This document shows positions 10,306 to 21,789 of a stretch of 64,000 nucleotides of DNA, piece by piece. Where the stretch lies: the NCBI RefSeq assembly GCF_026151205.1, contig NC_087080.1:5745096-5809095 (forward strand), read 5' to 3'. The position numbers and the translations under genes are program-made. This DNA is from Bolinopsis microptera. Its lineage: Eukaryota; Ctenophora; Tentaculata; Lobata; Bolinopsidae. Under the pieces are notes generated by a model that ran no database searches, had not been told where the DNA came from, and saw only the letters and a list, made by a program, of their open reading frames with translations. Numbering within the stretch: the first letter of the stretch is position 1; each line of letters begins with the position of its first letter.

Positions 10306-10905
10306 AGTGGTAGCAGGAAGTGGCCAGATCGAAAGACCCCACATCTGGTGATGACAATCAGCGAAGAAGGTTTGTTTGGTACTGACGAAAAGGAGATTAG
10401 GAGGAAAGTGGAAAAAATCCACAAACAATTCTCACACCCTCCTAGTGATAAACTGAAAACATTGCTGAAAACTGCAGGATTTAAGAGACCAGAATACATG
10501 AAAGCAATTGATGAGGTATCCAGCAGTTGTAAAATATGTCTGATGTACAAGAAACCCAAGTCAAGACCAGTGGTGGGTCTCCAAAGAGGAAAGGTGTTCA
10601 ACGAATGTGTTGCAATGGACCTTAAGAATGTTCCTGGCACTCCTAATGTGTATATCTTGCATATGATTGATTCGGTGACAAGATATTCAGCAGCTAGAAT
10701 AATCTACAATAAGAAGAAAGAGACAATCATCCAAGGAATTTGCTCTGGATGGATATCCATCTTTGGAAATCCAAAGAAATTCATGGCTGATAATGGTGGA
10801 GAGTTCGCCAATGAGGAGTTTACTGAGATGTGTCAAAGATTCAATGTGGATGTGCAAAATTCAGCTGCCGAGAGCCCTTGGAGCAATGGGATTGTAGCTT
10901 TGTAG
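10306..10905 (+). pseudogene. Copia integrase, N-terminal part (frame broken)
   Basis: The frame encodes the HHCC zinc-binding motif (two His near KIHKQFSH, then CKIC) and most of the catalytic core: the first Asp in ECVAMDLK, the second in FMADNGGEF and the Glu in AAESPWSNG. It stops at 10905 because of an 8-bp insertion around 10893-10900. There is no gag or protease upstream. The open frame nominally starts inside the LTR at 10270, but the true initiation point is unknown, since a gag-pol start has been lost. Confidence 0.85.
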
Positions 10906-13337
10906 AACGTCATCATAAGATGCTGACAGAGATGATGGTAAAAACGAAGGAAGATTCAAAATGCAACTGGGAAGTTGCATTGTGTTGGGCACTAAGTGCG
11001 AAAAACTCCATGCAGATGTTTGGTGGGTTTTCTGCAAATCAGTTGACAATGGGCCGTAACCCTTCACTTCCGAATGTCATCGATGATAGACTGCCAGCTT
11101 TAGAAGAAACAACGGTGAGTAAAACCGTGGCTGATAATGTTAATGCAATGCACAGTGCAAGGCAAGCATTTGCAAAGTGTGAAAGTAGCAAGAAGATACG
11201 TAGAGCTCTGCAAAGCCAAGTTCGGACAAGCAATGATGAGTATTATAGCAACGGTGAAAAGGTGATGTACAAGAGAAAAGGATCTGCAAAATGGAGTGGG
11301 CCAGGTGTTATACTGGGGAGAGACATTACTCATTTATATATTTTAAAGCATGGAAATCAGTATTATAAGTGCAGTGCATGTCATCTAACCAGGGATACAA
11401 CAACAGGATATCCCATTACCTCAGAGTCAGTTGTTGGGCAACCTAACCCGAGTATTGTATCAAGTTCACCAAAATCCCCATTAGAGACGCAGAGAAATTT
11501 CTTAGAGGATCAACCATCTTGCTCTATGGAAACAGCAGTTTCTGTACCGGAAACAGAAACACTGCCTCAAAGTGAGACAACAGCAACAATCAGACCTCAG
11601 CACAAATCAGGACTTCCTAAAGCAAGAAGTCACGTGGAGTTTCTTCCAAAGTATCCAGAGGAGGATGGTGAGATCTGGCATAAAGCTTATATCAATAGCC
11701 GTGCGGGAAAATCAACTGGCAGTTACAAAAACTGTGTAAATATTCAACTTGATGGTGAGGAGAGCATCCAATGTGTGGATTGGTATGAGCTTGCTGTGAA
11801 TTGGAGAGATGACCTGTCACCAGAAACAGAAGAAGAGGTGTTGCTGTCCAGTGTGAGTATGTATGACCAAGCAGTTGTAGATGCCAAGCTAGCAGAGCTT
11901 GAGAAGTTCAAAGTAAACAAGGTTTACGTGGAAGTTGATGCAAACGAACAGTCCAATGTTGGTGTTCGTTGGGTAATTACAAAGAAAGCAGAAGGTTCTG
12001 TTAAAGCTCGTTTAGTGGCACTTGGTTATCAAGAAAATAGTAGCAACATACGAAAGGACTCCCCAACATGTAACAGGGACTCTATAAGACTGCTCCTTAC
12101 AATAGTTGCAACAGAAAGTTGGAAGTTACAACACATCGATGTTCAGGCTGCCTTCTTGCAAGGCAAGAAGATTTCAAGAGATGTCTTCATTATTCCTCCG
12201 AAGGAAGCTGAAACGAGGAAAATCTGGAAACTGAACAAATGTATTTACGGGTTAGTAGACGGACCTAGAATGTGGTATGTTGAGCTTCGTGATACTCTAG
12301 TGAAGTTAAATGTTGTGGTATCGTCATATGATGAGTCATTCATGTTCTGGTATGATGAAGGAAAACTCGAGGGTATCATTGCTGTGCATGTTGACGATCT
12401 GATGTTCAGTGGAAGCAAGAAGTTTGAAAGGGAAGTTATTGGGGAACTGAAGAAGAAGTTTCGTCTAAGTACGGAGGTCGAAGTTGAATTTGCTTATACT
12501 GGTCTTGATGTAAAGCAAACACAATCTGGAATTCTGGTATCACAACTGGGGTATGCAGACCAGATTTCAAGAATAGAGATCGACCCCACCCGAGTGAATC
12601 GAAATACGCTCCCAATCAACGAGAAAGAAAAGCAACAACTGAGAACTGTGTGCGGACAGTTGTTGTGGGTATCAACACAGACACGGCCAGATGTAGCTTA
12701 TGCTACATGTTTTGCTAGTAATTCTGTGACTGAAGGGACCATCGCAGATTTGAAAATGGTAAACAAAACAGTAAAGTTCTTAGAAAAGAATCCTCTAACA
12801 CTCAGGTTTAAGAAACTACTGTTGCCTGAGTCAGTCTTAGTGGTTTTCTGTGATGCATCGTATGGAAACTTGAAGGATGGTAGCTCTCAGGGAGGCTTCA
12901 TAATTTTCCTTGTTTCGCTTACAGGAAAATCTTGCCCCATTACATGGCAGAGTAGAAAAATCCGGAGAGTATGTAAAAGTACTTTAGCAGCGGAGAGTTG
13001 GGCAATGATCGAAGCAGTGGAAACATGTGAGTTGATCCAAGCTCAGCTGAGTGAGATCATGTTATCTGGAAAACTTGATGTCATTGTAATGACTGATTGC
13101 AAGTCTCTACATGATGCTATCCAAACCTCGAAAAATGTTGATGACAAGGGATTGAGGATACCAATAGCTTGCCTGAGACAGCGAGTGAACAATAGTGAAA
13201 TGACAGTTCGTTGGATTTCAACAAAGAAACAGCTTGCAGATTGTTTGACTAAAGCTGGAGCTCCAACTTCACTGCTACGGGAGGTATTGTCGTCAGGAGA
13301 ATTTGACAATGAACTGTTTAGAATTGTATTCCAATAA
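10901..13337 (+). CDS. Copia pol: end of integrase, reverse transcriptase and RNase H
   Basis: The long frame (open from 10830) begins in biologically meaningful sequence just after the insertion with VERHHKML, the continuation of the integrase core. A linker follows, then a Copia reverse transcriptase with HIDVQAAFLQG, KCIYGLVDGPRMW and the catalytic HVDDLMFSG near 12388-12415. An RNase H domain follows with FCDASYGNLKDGS near 12847, a catalytic Glu in AAESWAMIEA and a final Asp in MTDCKSL. The frame is otherwise intact, which agrees with the identical LTRs. Without gag, protease or an unbroken integrase it would need proteins from other copies to move. Confidence 0.9.
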
Positions 13338-13418
13338 TAAACATTGTATTCAAAGTTTTTAATATTGTGCGTGAAGGATTTTAATAATCTTAATAATTTG
13401 AAACTTAAAGAAGTTAAA

Positions 13419-13514
13419 AGAGTGAATATATTGGTATTTGTGATTTATATAATGTGCTCGTTTAAAAGAGTGAATATATTGGTATTTGTGATTTATATAA
13501 TGTGCTCGTTTAAA
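13419..13514 (+). repeat. 48-bp direct duplication in the Copia 3' region
   Basis: Two adjacent copies of a 48-bp unit (ending tgtgctcg) follow the pol stop codon; only the first bases differ. Confidence 0.8.
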
Positions 13515-13655
13515 ACGATTTTCTATTACATGTTGTGCATGTATCCACAAAGAGGGAAGTTATATTTAGAAAGATTATAGTCTTTCTTGTGACACCTTTA
13601 TTTTATATTTAATATTTTAAATCTTTCAAAGCCTTTTTAAGAAAGAACGGGAGAT

Positions 13656-13820
13656 TGTGAATTGCTATATATTTGGTTTATATATTTATGATAGTCGATA
13701 TAATATATACTAATTGTGTTCTATTTCAGAATGTACCACAAACATGTTGTCTGTGGGGTTTGATAATTACTTGTAACAACTGGTGTGTTTCATTGCATAG
13801 TGATCCATTTAAAGTTAACA
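13656..13820 (+). repeat. 3' LTR of the Copia element
   Basis: 165 bp, same sequence as the 5' LTR. It is preceded by a polypurine tract and followed by the target duplication GGAGG. Confidence 0.95.
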
Positions 13821-13825
13821 GGAGG

Positions 13826-15591
13826 GGGTTGAGGCATTGAACACCCTTAAATCAAAAGCCCTCTCTGAAGCTTTCCAAATCGATCTTGCATAAATGTCCT
13901 GCCTAGCTGGGTCCCCAAGAACTGTTCCCTCTGGTAACTCTATATATCATAAACTGGAAGAAGAACTGGCTCTCTCTGCTGCACATCCTTACATTTCACA
14001 GTTCTCATTAGTTCTGCAAAGGTGTCTTAACGAGTTATGCCGCAGTGACACACATCCACCGAGGTTGCAGAATGCAGATGAGCGCATGGTTTGCTGAGCA
14101 TTTCTGGCCAAACGTACATGTCTTAGGGCAATCCTTTAAATTCAGGATATATCTAAGAGCTATAACGTCTGAGAACTGTTGTTTATTCATCAGATATCCA
14201 TACTCTTTTAATGGTAGTGCTGTTAACAAAGCACTTGCCCCCTTTCTCAGCTTGGAGATTTCGTTGAGCCTCTTCCCCAACACTTTACTTTACTTTACTC
14301 TTCCCCAACACTTTACTTTACTTTACTTTAACACCCCCCCCCCCCCCCCCCCCAACTTAAAGTCAATTAGCATGTATTTTGCAAGAAAATTGATTTTTCA
14401 TTAATCATATCGCATTTGGTGATAGTTTGAGTACACATCGAGATATATTCCATTGCAATAAGACACAATATATGCATAAGAGGTCTTGGGGTTAATGAGA
14501 CGCTTGACAGGTAATTCAAGAGGCTACAAAACTGGGCAATGGTATCATGCGAACCTCTCTTTTCTATACCATGCTTTTCCCCTCGAGATGCCAGGATATA
14601 TTAATTTTGCTGTAATGTAGATAAAATTCATGTGGATAAAGGAAATAGAAGGCTTCTTTAAATTTTGGTAGCGCCCGATTCTAAAACAATTTTCAAAGAT
14701 GCGCGGCACCACGCATTTTATTAAATATACTCGTTCATGTTTGTTGTGTAACGGTTCAATTCAATTTAATATAATACTTCTTATTTCAAACGTATAAAAA
14801 TAAATTGTTTCTAATCTGGAAATTTACAACAAACATTTTGCACTTGATGCAATGTAATTAAAATACCATAATTTAGCAAATAGTGATTAATAATAATGCG
14901 CGGCGCTATGATAAACGAAAAATATTTTTAAGTATTTATTGCTTTATTAGTTTTAAATCTGACGAATAGTACTCGTCTAAATTCAAACTTTCTTCAAAGT
15001 AGCGCGCGCCGCTTTCTCCTCGAAATATTATATAATTATATAAATTATGATTGAAGAATGAAGCTTCGAAGTTCGAAGTTCAAAGTTAAAACATAAAAGT
15101 AACACGCACCTGCAAATCAGTCTATTAACGATGTACAAGTTTAAATGCAATATAAATGCGTTTTACGTGCATATTTTGCATTTAAAATAAAAAACGTGTT
15201 ATATTTTTTAGCTTAAATCTTTTTAACCCAAAATTATATCATAAAATGTAAATTTTTTATATATTAAGATTACATAATATTGTATGTAAAAACAATACGA
15301 ATAGTGCAAACAATGATATCAAATATAATGAAATATAAATGTGGCGCGTACTACAATATCTCCACAGAAAACTAAATATAGCATGGCACAATTATAAAGC
15401 ATTTTGCTTCACACTGTGGTTCATGCCGTGCCGCGTACAAGTTGTAATTGTGCATTGAACGGGTGATGCTCGTAAAATATTTGTTCCAATTATTAGGACC
15501 GTCGACGAGTCCAACTTGGCGCGCGTCCTGGTAGGTTATAAACCTTCAAATTGTGCATGCGTGGCTGAGATTTAACATTTAGCGCCAAATA
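13826..15591. other. Intergenic with simple repeats
   Basis: No gene is supported. A tttac/ctttactttact microsatellite lies at about 14283-14330, followed by a run of 20 C residues (14334-14353). The 14.7-15.6 kb part has scattered CG-rich patches (gcgcgccgc) in AT-rich DNA. Confidence 0.4.
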
Positions 15592-15639
15592 TAATAAAAC
15601 AAATATTTAATAAAACAAATATTTAATAAAACAAATATT
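15592..15639. repeat. 16-bp tandem repeat, probable LINE 3' tail
   Basis: Three perfect copies of taataaaacaaatatt. They adjoin the 3' UTR of the minus-strand LINE and probably formed by template slippage during target-primed reverse transcription. Confidence 0.7.
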
Positions 15640-16004
15640 TATTTTTACGGCACAATCAAACAATATCAATAATAAATAAATCAGGGGAGGTTTGAAGATG
15701 TTTCAAGTGCCGAAGGCCACTGCTTATCTTTAGGATTTGAGAGTGACCTGTGCTTGAAACCCCCTCAACCATCCACTACGTCAATATATGATATACTAAT
15801 TACAGTATACAAATATAGAAAAATATAATAATCTTAAATTACTTATTGGTTTAGTTTGGTGACAAAGGAGAGCCCAGTTGAGTTTTAGTTTAGCTTTAGG
15901 TTTTGAATCACAGTTTAAAAGGTTAGCCATGTTTCATGGCAGAGAGAGATATCATGTGTGCATAGCCGTACCGGATGTAGAGTTTGAGATATAATATAGA
16001 TTAG

Positions 16005-17399
16005 TTACCATGTATTAGGGTCATCTCGATTTTGGAGGGATAGCAAGTGCTTTTTAAGGTTAGATTTAATAACACCTGACGAAGCTGATAAGTCTGAATT
16101 CTTGGAAGAACCCGGGATTATCAACCCATCTACATTAGCATCACATATTTCGAATACATAGGGGCTGAGGTCATTCCAAATTTTCGTAGAGGTGTACAAA
16201 AAGTTCTGTTGGGAGATATCTAACCTCAGTAATGGGACAATCAGACGAAGTTTTTCATTTCTAGGACAGAACTTGAAAAGATCTTTAATCGACTGGGGGA
16301 CATCAAATTTAAGAATTTTGAATAATTCCATAAATGTATGGTACATGTGCAGATTCTCCAGGTTCATAATTTTCTGCTCGGTGAATAGCGGTTTAGTGTG
16401 TTCAAGACAGTAGTTCTTGCTAGCCATATGTTCGTTATAAGTTCTTGAACGTGCACAGGTTAAATAGTATTCTTTATGATCAAAATTGGGAATGTTACCA
16501 AATAGCAGTCTTATACATCGTTTTTGAATTGCAAAGATTTTATTCAGCTTATGTTTAGGGATCCCACCCCAGCAACTTATACAATAGCTAAGATGTGACA
16601 TAAAAAGAGCATTGTATAGTTTCAAATATTCAGATTTGGGAATGAATTTGCAAATTCTCTTAATCGATACAATACTGGAGTTCAGCTTTAAAGATAAATG
16701 ATTAAGATGTGGTTCCCAGCTTAGCTGTTCGTCTATTATCACCCCAAGAAACTTTGTACATTGAACTTTTTCTAGCTTTTTGCCATCTATTAAAATCGTT
16801 AGATTCCTGTTAAAGGGCCGTGTTCTGGCACAGGTCTGTGTTGCTCTTGACAAACCTGGCTGAAAATGCATATAACAACTTTTCCCTGCATTTATATGTA
16901 ACTTGTTAGACTCCATATAGTTACTGACTTGTTTCATTACATGATTAGCTTTTTCAAAAGCTTCCTGTGCTGAACTACCTATCACAAAAATATTTGTATC
17001 ATCAGCAAACAGGACGAATTCAGCCAAGCTTGAGGAGCTCACAATATCATTTATATAAATCAGAAATAGTAGAGGTCCTAACACTGACCCCTGGGGTACA
17101 CCATACTCAACTGAACACTTGTCCGACTTTTCAGTTTGAAAAGAAGTTACTTGGCTACGGTTTGTTAGATAGCTAGCAAGAGTTTTTAGTGCAATACCTC
17201 TTACTCCATAGTGTTCAAGTTTATGCAGGAGTTTATCGTGCTCAATTGTGTCAAATGCTTTACTTAGATCAATAAATATTCCAATTACATGATTTTTCTG
17301 TTCAATCTCATTAAGTATTTTATTGACAGAATAGTTTACGGCATGAGATGTTGAGTGTTGTTTTCTAAAACCAAATTGTCGATCATAAATCACGTTCAT
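16005..17399 (-). pseudogene. LINE reverse transcriptase, main part
   Basis: The 464-codon frame contains the RT core motifs: FGFRKQHSTSHAV, GIFIDLSKAFDTIEHDKLL, YGVPQGSVLGPLLFLIYIND and the catalytic FADD (in LFADDTNIF). The thumb and C-terminal region follow with the usual FLGVIIDEQLSWEPH. No RNase H follows. The apparent Met is only where the track opens; the same frame extends upstream in sequence but is disconnected from the preceding piece by a one-base loss near 17511. Confidence 0.88.
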
Positions 17400-17431
17400 A
17401 GCACTGAGGTAATTATATAACCTATTATAGA

Positions 17432-17959
17432 TTATTTTTTCAAGTATTTTTCCAAATAACGGTAATGTAGAAACAGGACGATAGTTATCAAGGCATCGTG
17501 AGTCTCCTTTTTATAAATTGGTGTAATAGAGCCCGTTTTAAGCTTGTTTGGAAAGACCCCATTGTCCAAGAACCAATTAAAGAATCTAGAGATATGACCA
17601 GACAGATAATTTACACTCTTTTTTAAGACTTTAACAGAGATATCACTTGCCTTCCCATTTTCAAGGCTACCAATGATTTTACTTATCTCTTCCTCGTCAC
17701 AGGGGCTGAGAAAAAAAGAGTTCACTATTCTTTCTCTGCCCTTGAGGTATTGTTTAAACTTCGTCTTAATAAAATTGCCATCAGTTACCGTACGAGATGG
17801 TACAGAAGATTGAACTTTTGAATTAAGATTACGAGCAATAGACGAGAAGTAGATGTTAAATCCGTTAGCAATCTCACGGCGTTCAGTTACAATTCGACCA
17901 TCAATTAAGAATGATGCTTTTATATCTTTTTTAGATTTACCCCTGAGTTCGTTAATCAA
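17432..17959 (-). pseudogene. LINE reverse transcriptase, N-terminal part (frame-shifted segment)
   Basis: This piece carries the linker between endonuclease and RT and the first RT motif (FPNKLKTGSITPIYKK). After KK the frame goes wrong: one G appears to be missing near 17511, since the neighbouring frame then reads the conserved DNYRPVS-type motif. At its start it is out of frame with the endonuclease segment by one A in the tract near 17968. Confidence 0.8.
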
Positions 17960-19170
17960 TTCCCAGGTTTTTTAATATTTCCTTTAGCAAGTTCAAATTT
18001 TTTTCCATAGTGGGCTTTTTTCGCAGATTTTATAGCTTTGTTTAGGATAGAACGATACTCCTTATACTTAAGATATAAAGTTTCCTCACCTAATGGGTTG
18101 ATTTTGGTACACGAAGCCTTCCATCGCTTGTAGTGAAAGCCTTTAGTAAACACAGATTTAATTAACGCAGAAGTGATCCATGGATTCATCAATCTATTGC
18201 GTTTTGATTGAAAACCAGCAGTAGAGTCCAATTTGAAATTCAGTTCGATTTTTTCATGGACAGTTTCGACAAATTTTTCAAAACCTTCCTCATCATACGA
18301 AAAGTTCGATCGGTAGATATCCCTTCCAATATCATTAAGGAAGCTTTCTATATTAGACTCACAGTAATCATACTTAGGTTTAAGTTTGGTATCATTTGGA
18401 CTCTCTTTAGTATTACACGATATGAAACAGAAGATTGGGTTATGATGGGAAATCTTGGATTCAAGAATTCCAGATCCTAAGACACGCTCAGTAGAGTTCA
18501 CTAAAATATTATCAATTAAGCTTTCGTTGCAACCCGGCTTGGCATGGGTGGCAATCGATATCAAAGGGATTAAATTGTTACTGTAGATAGTTTGTTCAAA
18601 TTCAGCTATGTTTCGTCCCTGGGCCAAAAGATCAACATTGAAGTCACCTGTCAAGGCTACATTATTAGACGGTAGGAATTTCATCAACACGTCAAGCTCA
18701 GCAAGTGCATCTAGAATATCACCACTAGGGGGCCTGTAGACAACACCAGCAATCTGTGGAACCTCTGTGTTAGTGATCTCAACGAAAAGTGTTTCAAGAT
18801 TGTCAGAGCATTTACATAACTTTTCGATTCGGCTGTATTGGTACTTATTGTCAATATATACACCAAGGCCACTACCTTTCTTTTTCCCATCAGTTTTGGA
18901 GTTATACTCACTGCTGTAACCATCAATTTTGTATAAATCTTTATTTTCCTCATCAATGTTTGTTTCAGCTAGCGCAATAACTGCAAATTTCTCATCATAT
19001 TGACTCATATCAGTAATAAAGCTGTCAAAGTTAGATGCGTTCCCATCAATGTTGTTAAACACAATAGATATAAACGGCTTGTTATGGTTAAGTATGTTTT
19101 TTGACAGCCGGTTGAAATTTGTCATGTTATAAGACCTACAGTCTTTTAGAATGTTTGAAATAGTCTCCAT
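17956..19170 (-). pseudogene. LINE apurinic/apyrimidinic-type endonuclease domain
   Basis: The 404-codon segment has the endonuclease/exonuclease/phosphatase fold signature: FNNIDGNASN at the start, ALAETNID, VVYRPPSG, the catalytic GDFNVDLL and a C-terminal SHHNPIF His motif. It would nick target DNA to prime reverse transcription. It begins close to a natural ORF2 start, but no ORF1 partner is seen. It ends prematurely because of the one-base change at about 17968. Confidence 0.85.
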
Positions 19171-21129
19171 ACTAATGCCACGAAATATAAATAGTTCTCG
19201 TTATCTGAAATGAGGATTACGATGTGAAACTTATTAGGTTTTATTTGAAACATGTAATAAAATAACTTGTTTGATAATTACAATATAATTTTAAAATTGA
19301 CGTGCTTTAATTTCTATATTCACTCTATACTACTGCATACTGCAATCCGCTTAATTTCATCGAGAGAAATAAACAGGACCGTTTAGTTTTCGAAATGTTA
19401 TTCGATCTCTTTATGATATGAGCTGGGAAAAGAATGACATCGTTAACCAAGTCTCAATCATAAATCACGTTTCTGATGATTCGGCTGAATCGGCTGAATA
19501 GAAGAGACATTAAACAAATGTGTAATGTTCTAGAATTTTTAATTATTACACCAAAACAGTATTTTTCAATTTCCTCCAACAGTGAAGGATTCAGTATCAA
19601 GGCCGGACATTTTTTGTTCATAACTTGTATTATAACTTGTATTATACAATGTATTGATTTTGCTTCGTTTCAACCCATATATCTGGAGTTCTATACGATG
19701 TTCGCAAGCCAAAATGTGGGGATAGGAACTCTGAGACAGTTTTTAGTTTAAAGTTAAATTTGAAGGATTTAAGAAAGATATGATTTCTGACATCTCTACT
19801 ATAATTCAAAGAATTATTTTTGTAATATGTACGACCACCCACGTGCAAATTAGATGAGAAATAGGAAGTTACATGGTAACCATGGTAATGGTGTTGAAAC
19901 GCGCGCATGCACGTGCAAGGATTTGTGAGGGGCATTTTGATCGGCTTTTTGTTATTTTTTTAATTTTATTTGAAAATTCAATTAATCATTATATATATAA
20001 ATCAAGCGTTACATTTCAGCCATGCAAAATTACAATGACATATTTTGATATACAAATTGATAAATGGTACTGCAATATAAGTTGCTTAATGTTTGGCCGG
20101 ATGACAACTAACGAGAAAAATAAACTTGATTAAACATAATAATTAATTCGGCTGAACCAACACATAGCTAGAGCCACATTAACGTTAAGGCCGTCTACCA
20201 AATTTGAATGACAAACAATAACAATAAATCAAACATATCATAAATAATTATAAGGATTTTGTACATTACAATTCCGTCACAACGAAAAATGAATAGGACA
20301 AGCAGATAGGAAATTTGACGGACAGAATTGTAACCAACAAAAACACATTTCTGAGACTCATAAGACTGATTACGTGGTGTTCAGTTAGCTATATTTTAAT
20401 TGGCTGTATTTTCGGTTGCGATGGATATTTGTTGATGCTATAAAAACTGACTACCAAAGAATACTATAAGCTTCCTCCCTGTGACCACGGACTTTCTAGT
20501 ATATATATAATATGATTGACATGACGATTCATGACGTTGCGACTACGTTTTCTTAGTTTCAGTATACTTTATCTCTACCGTTTTCATTACAATTTTGATT
20601 GCATAATACTTTATTTACCTATCACTATGCATATTTAACCTTAAATTATTATTTTTAGTTGAACTATGTAAAAGGGGATTGTTGCTAGCGTCGATACTGT
20701 TTTAACCCTACCTTAGTCAGTTGAAAGTCTGATAGCATTACATGTTCTGTTTGATTTGACCAAACTAATGCCTTTCATTGCTTTATAAATAATTGCTGTT
20801 TTTGGAATCTTTCGAAAAAGTATTCTAGCAAGAAGTGAAGGGATAAATTATGTTAATGATAAAAAGAAATGTTATGAATATCTTAAGACTTAAGTTCAAT
20901 CCTCATGTTTCTAAGTACGTTTTATTGATGTTTTATTAATGTGGAAGCATACTTAATTGCATTTTTACTGGGTACTTGGCATTTTAGTTCAATTTATATA
21001 TTTATTATATAATATATTTATAGAAATATTCTTGATGATGTATGATGATGTTTCTGTTATCATTAATCAATTTGAATTGATTTGATTTGAATTGATATAT
21101 ATATATAATATATATAATATAATATCCTC
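19171..21129. other. Intergenic, AT-rich
   Basis: Nearly 2 kb without convincing coding sequence. TA-dinucleotide runs lie at about 21090-21122, just before the next gene. A putative acceptor (gttcag, ending 21146) suggests that a noncoding first exon of the next gene lies in this stretch. Confidence 0.4.
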
Positions 21130-21153
21130 ATGTTTAAATCGTTCAGGTTTAAA

Positions 21154-21780
21154 ATGTCTGTACAGAAAGGTGGTATGTTTGGGACTCAACAGAAGGCACA
21201 GTATAGCAAGGAAACAGCAGATCTATTGAAAAACATGATGAAGGAGTCTAAGCTTACTAACTATCAGCAAAGGGTTATGAAAGAATCAATGAAAGATGGG
21301 AGTGCCCTGCCAACACGTGTCAATCCACACCACAGTAAAGATGGCCCATCCTTAGTTAAAAAGAAAAAAACCAAAGTTGTTAAGAAACCGACTGGTGTGA
21401 AGACTCTTCAAAAAATTGAACTTGAAATATCAGAAGACACCAGTGAACCTTACAAACCACCCCCGATAACTTACGATAGTCAAAAAGAAAAGGAAAGGTT
21501 GAATAAAATATTGATTTTTGGGACTGACAAGCCATTGCCGAGACCAAAACTAGCGCCAATTGTTGTTAAACGTCCTGTGGACCGCTTTGCCGAAATTCAA
21601 GAAGAAATCAAAGAAAGACGTGACTTTATGATGGAGATGGAGAGTTTAGGGCAAGCTGAAAGACATAGGGTGAGGATTGAAACAGAAATTTCACAATACA
21701 TTCGAGAGATGGAAGTCATTGACAAGAAGCAAAATAAAGTGCTCCAAAGAGCTAAAGAAGAACAGGGAAATGATGATTGA
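21154..21780 (+). CDS. C22orf23: C22orf23 / UPF0193 (EVG1) family protein
   Basis: The intronless coding region gives about 208 residues from the preferred Met (MSVQKGGMFG); an in-frame Met eight codons upstream (21130) precedes a probable acceptor site and is likely intronic. The family fingerprint is a Ser/Thr-rich start, YSKETADLLKNMMKESKLTNYQQR, a basic middle (KKKKTKVVKK), PPPITYDSQKEKERL and a C-terminal charged coiled coil (about 135-205). Human C22orf23 is about 217 residues, so the length fits. The molecular function of the family is poorly known; no enzyme motif is visible. The assignment rests on the conserved N-terminal motif and length. Confidence 0.8.
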   Translation: MSVQKGGMFGTQQKAQYSKETADLLKNMMKESKLTNYQQRVMKESMKDGSALPTRVNPHHSKDGPSLVKKKKTKVVKKPTGVKTLQKIELEISEDTSEPYKPPPITYDSQKEKERLNKILIFGTDKPLPRPKLAPIVVKRPVDRFAEIQEEIKERRDFMMEMESLGQAERHRVRIETEISQYIREMEVIDKKQNKVLQRAKEEQGNDD

Positions 21781-21789
21781 TCGATTTGA

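Larger units (their letters stand above)
10136..13825 (+). mobile_element. Ty1/Copia LTR retrotransposon, gag-less, recent insertion
   Basis: The element runs from 10141 to 13820 between two LTRs that look identical over all 165 bp, starting TG and ending CA. The 5-bp duplication GGAGG lies at 10136-10140 and 13821-13825. A tggtagcagg sequence just inside the 5' LTR resembles the tRNA-iMet-fragment primer site used by many Copia elements, and a purine-rich tract (gaaagaacgggaga) precedes the 3' LTR. The domain order integrase, RT, RNase H is Copia-type. No gag or protease is present: the integrase zinc domain begins almost at the primer site. The integrase is interrupted by an 8-bp insertion, so the copy is internally defective despite being very young. 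Confidence 0.95.
15592..19170 (-). mobile_element. Non-LTR (LINE) retrotransposon, 5'-truncated or lacking ORF1, frameshifted
   Basis: On the minus strand the order is apurinic-type endonuclease, reverse transcriptase, C-terminal domain, a 3' UTR of about 360 bp and a terminal tandem repeat. The apparent 3' end is three exact copies of a 16-bp unit (15592-15639), a short tandem tail rather than poly(A), as in CR1/L2-like and related clades. No ORF1 is found upstream of 19170. Two single-base losses break the pol frame (near 17968 in an A tract and near 17511 in a G tract); otherwise it is continuous. The clade (CR1/Jockey group) is inferred from motif style only. Confidence 0.85.

Noticed and set aside
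21130-21153. Upstream Met as the start of the C22orf23 homologue
   Set aside because: A likely splice acceptor lies between it and the next Met at 21154, and the eight extra residues do not match the family start.
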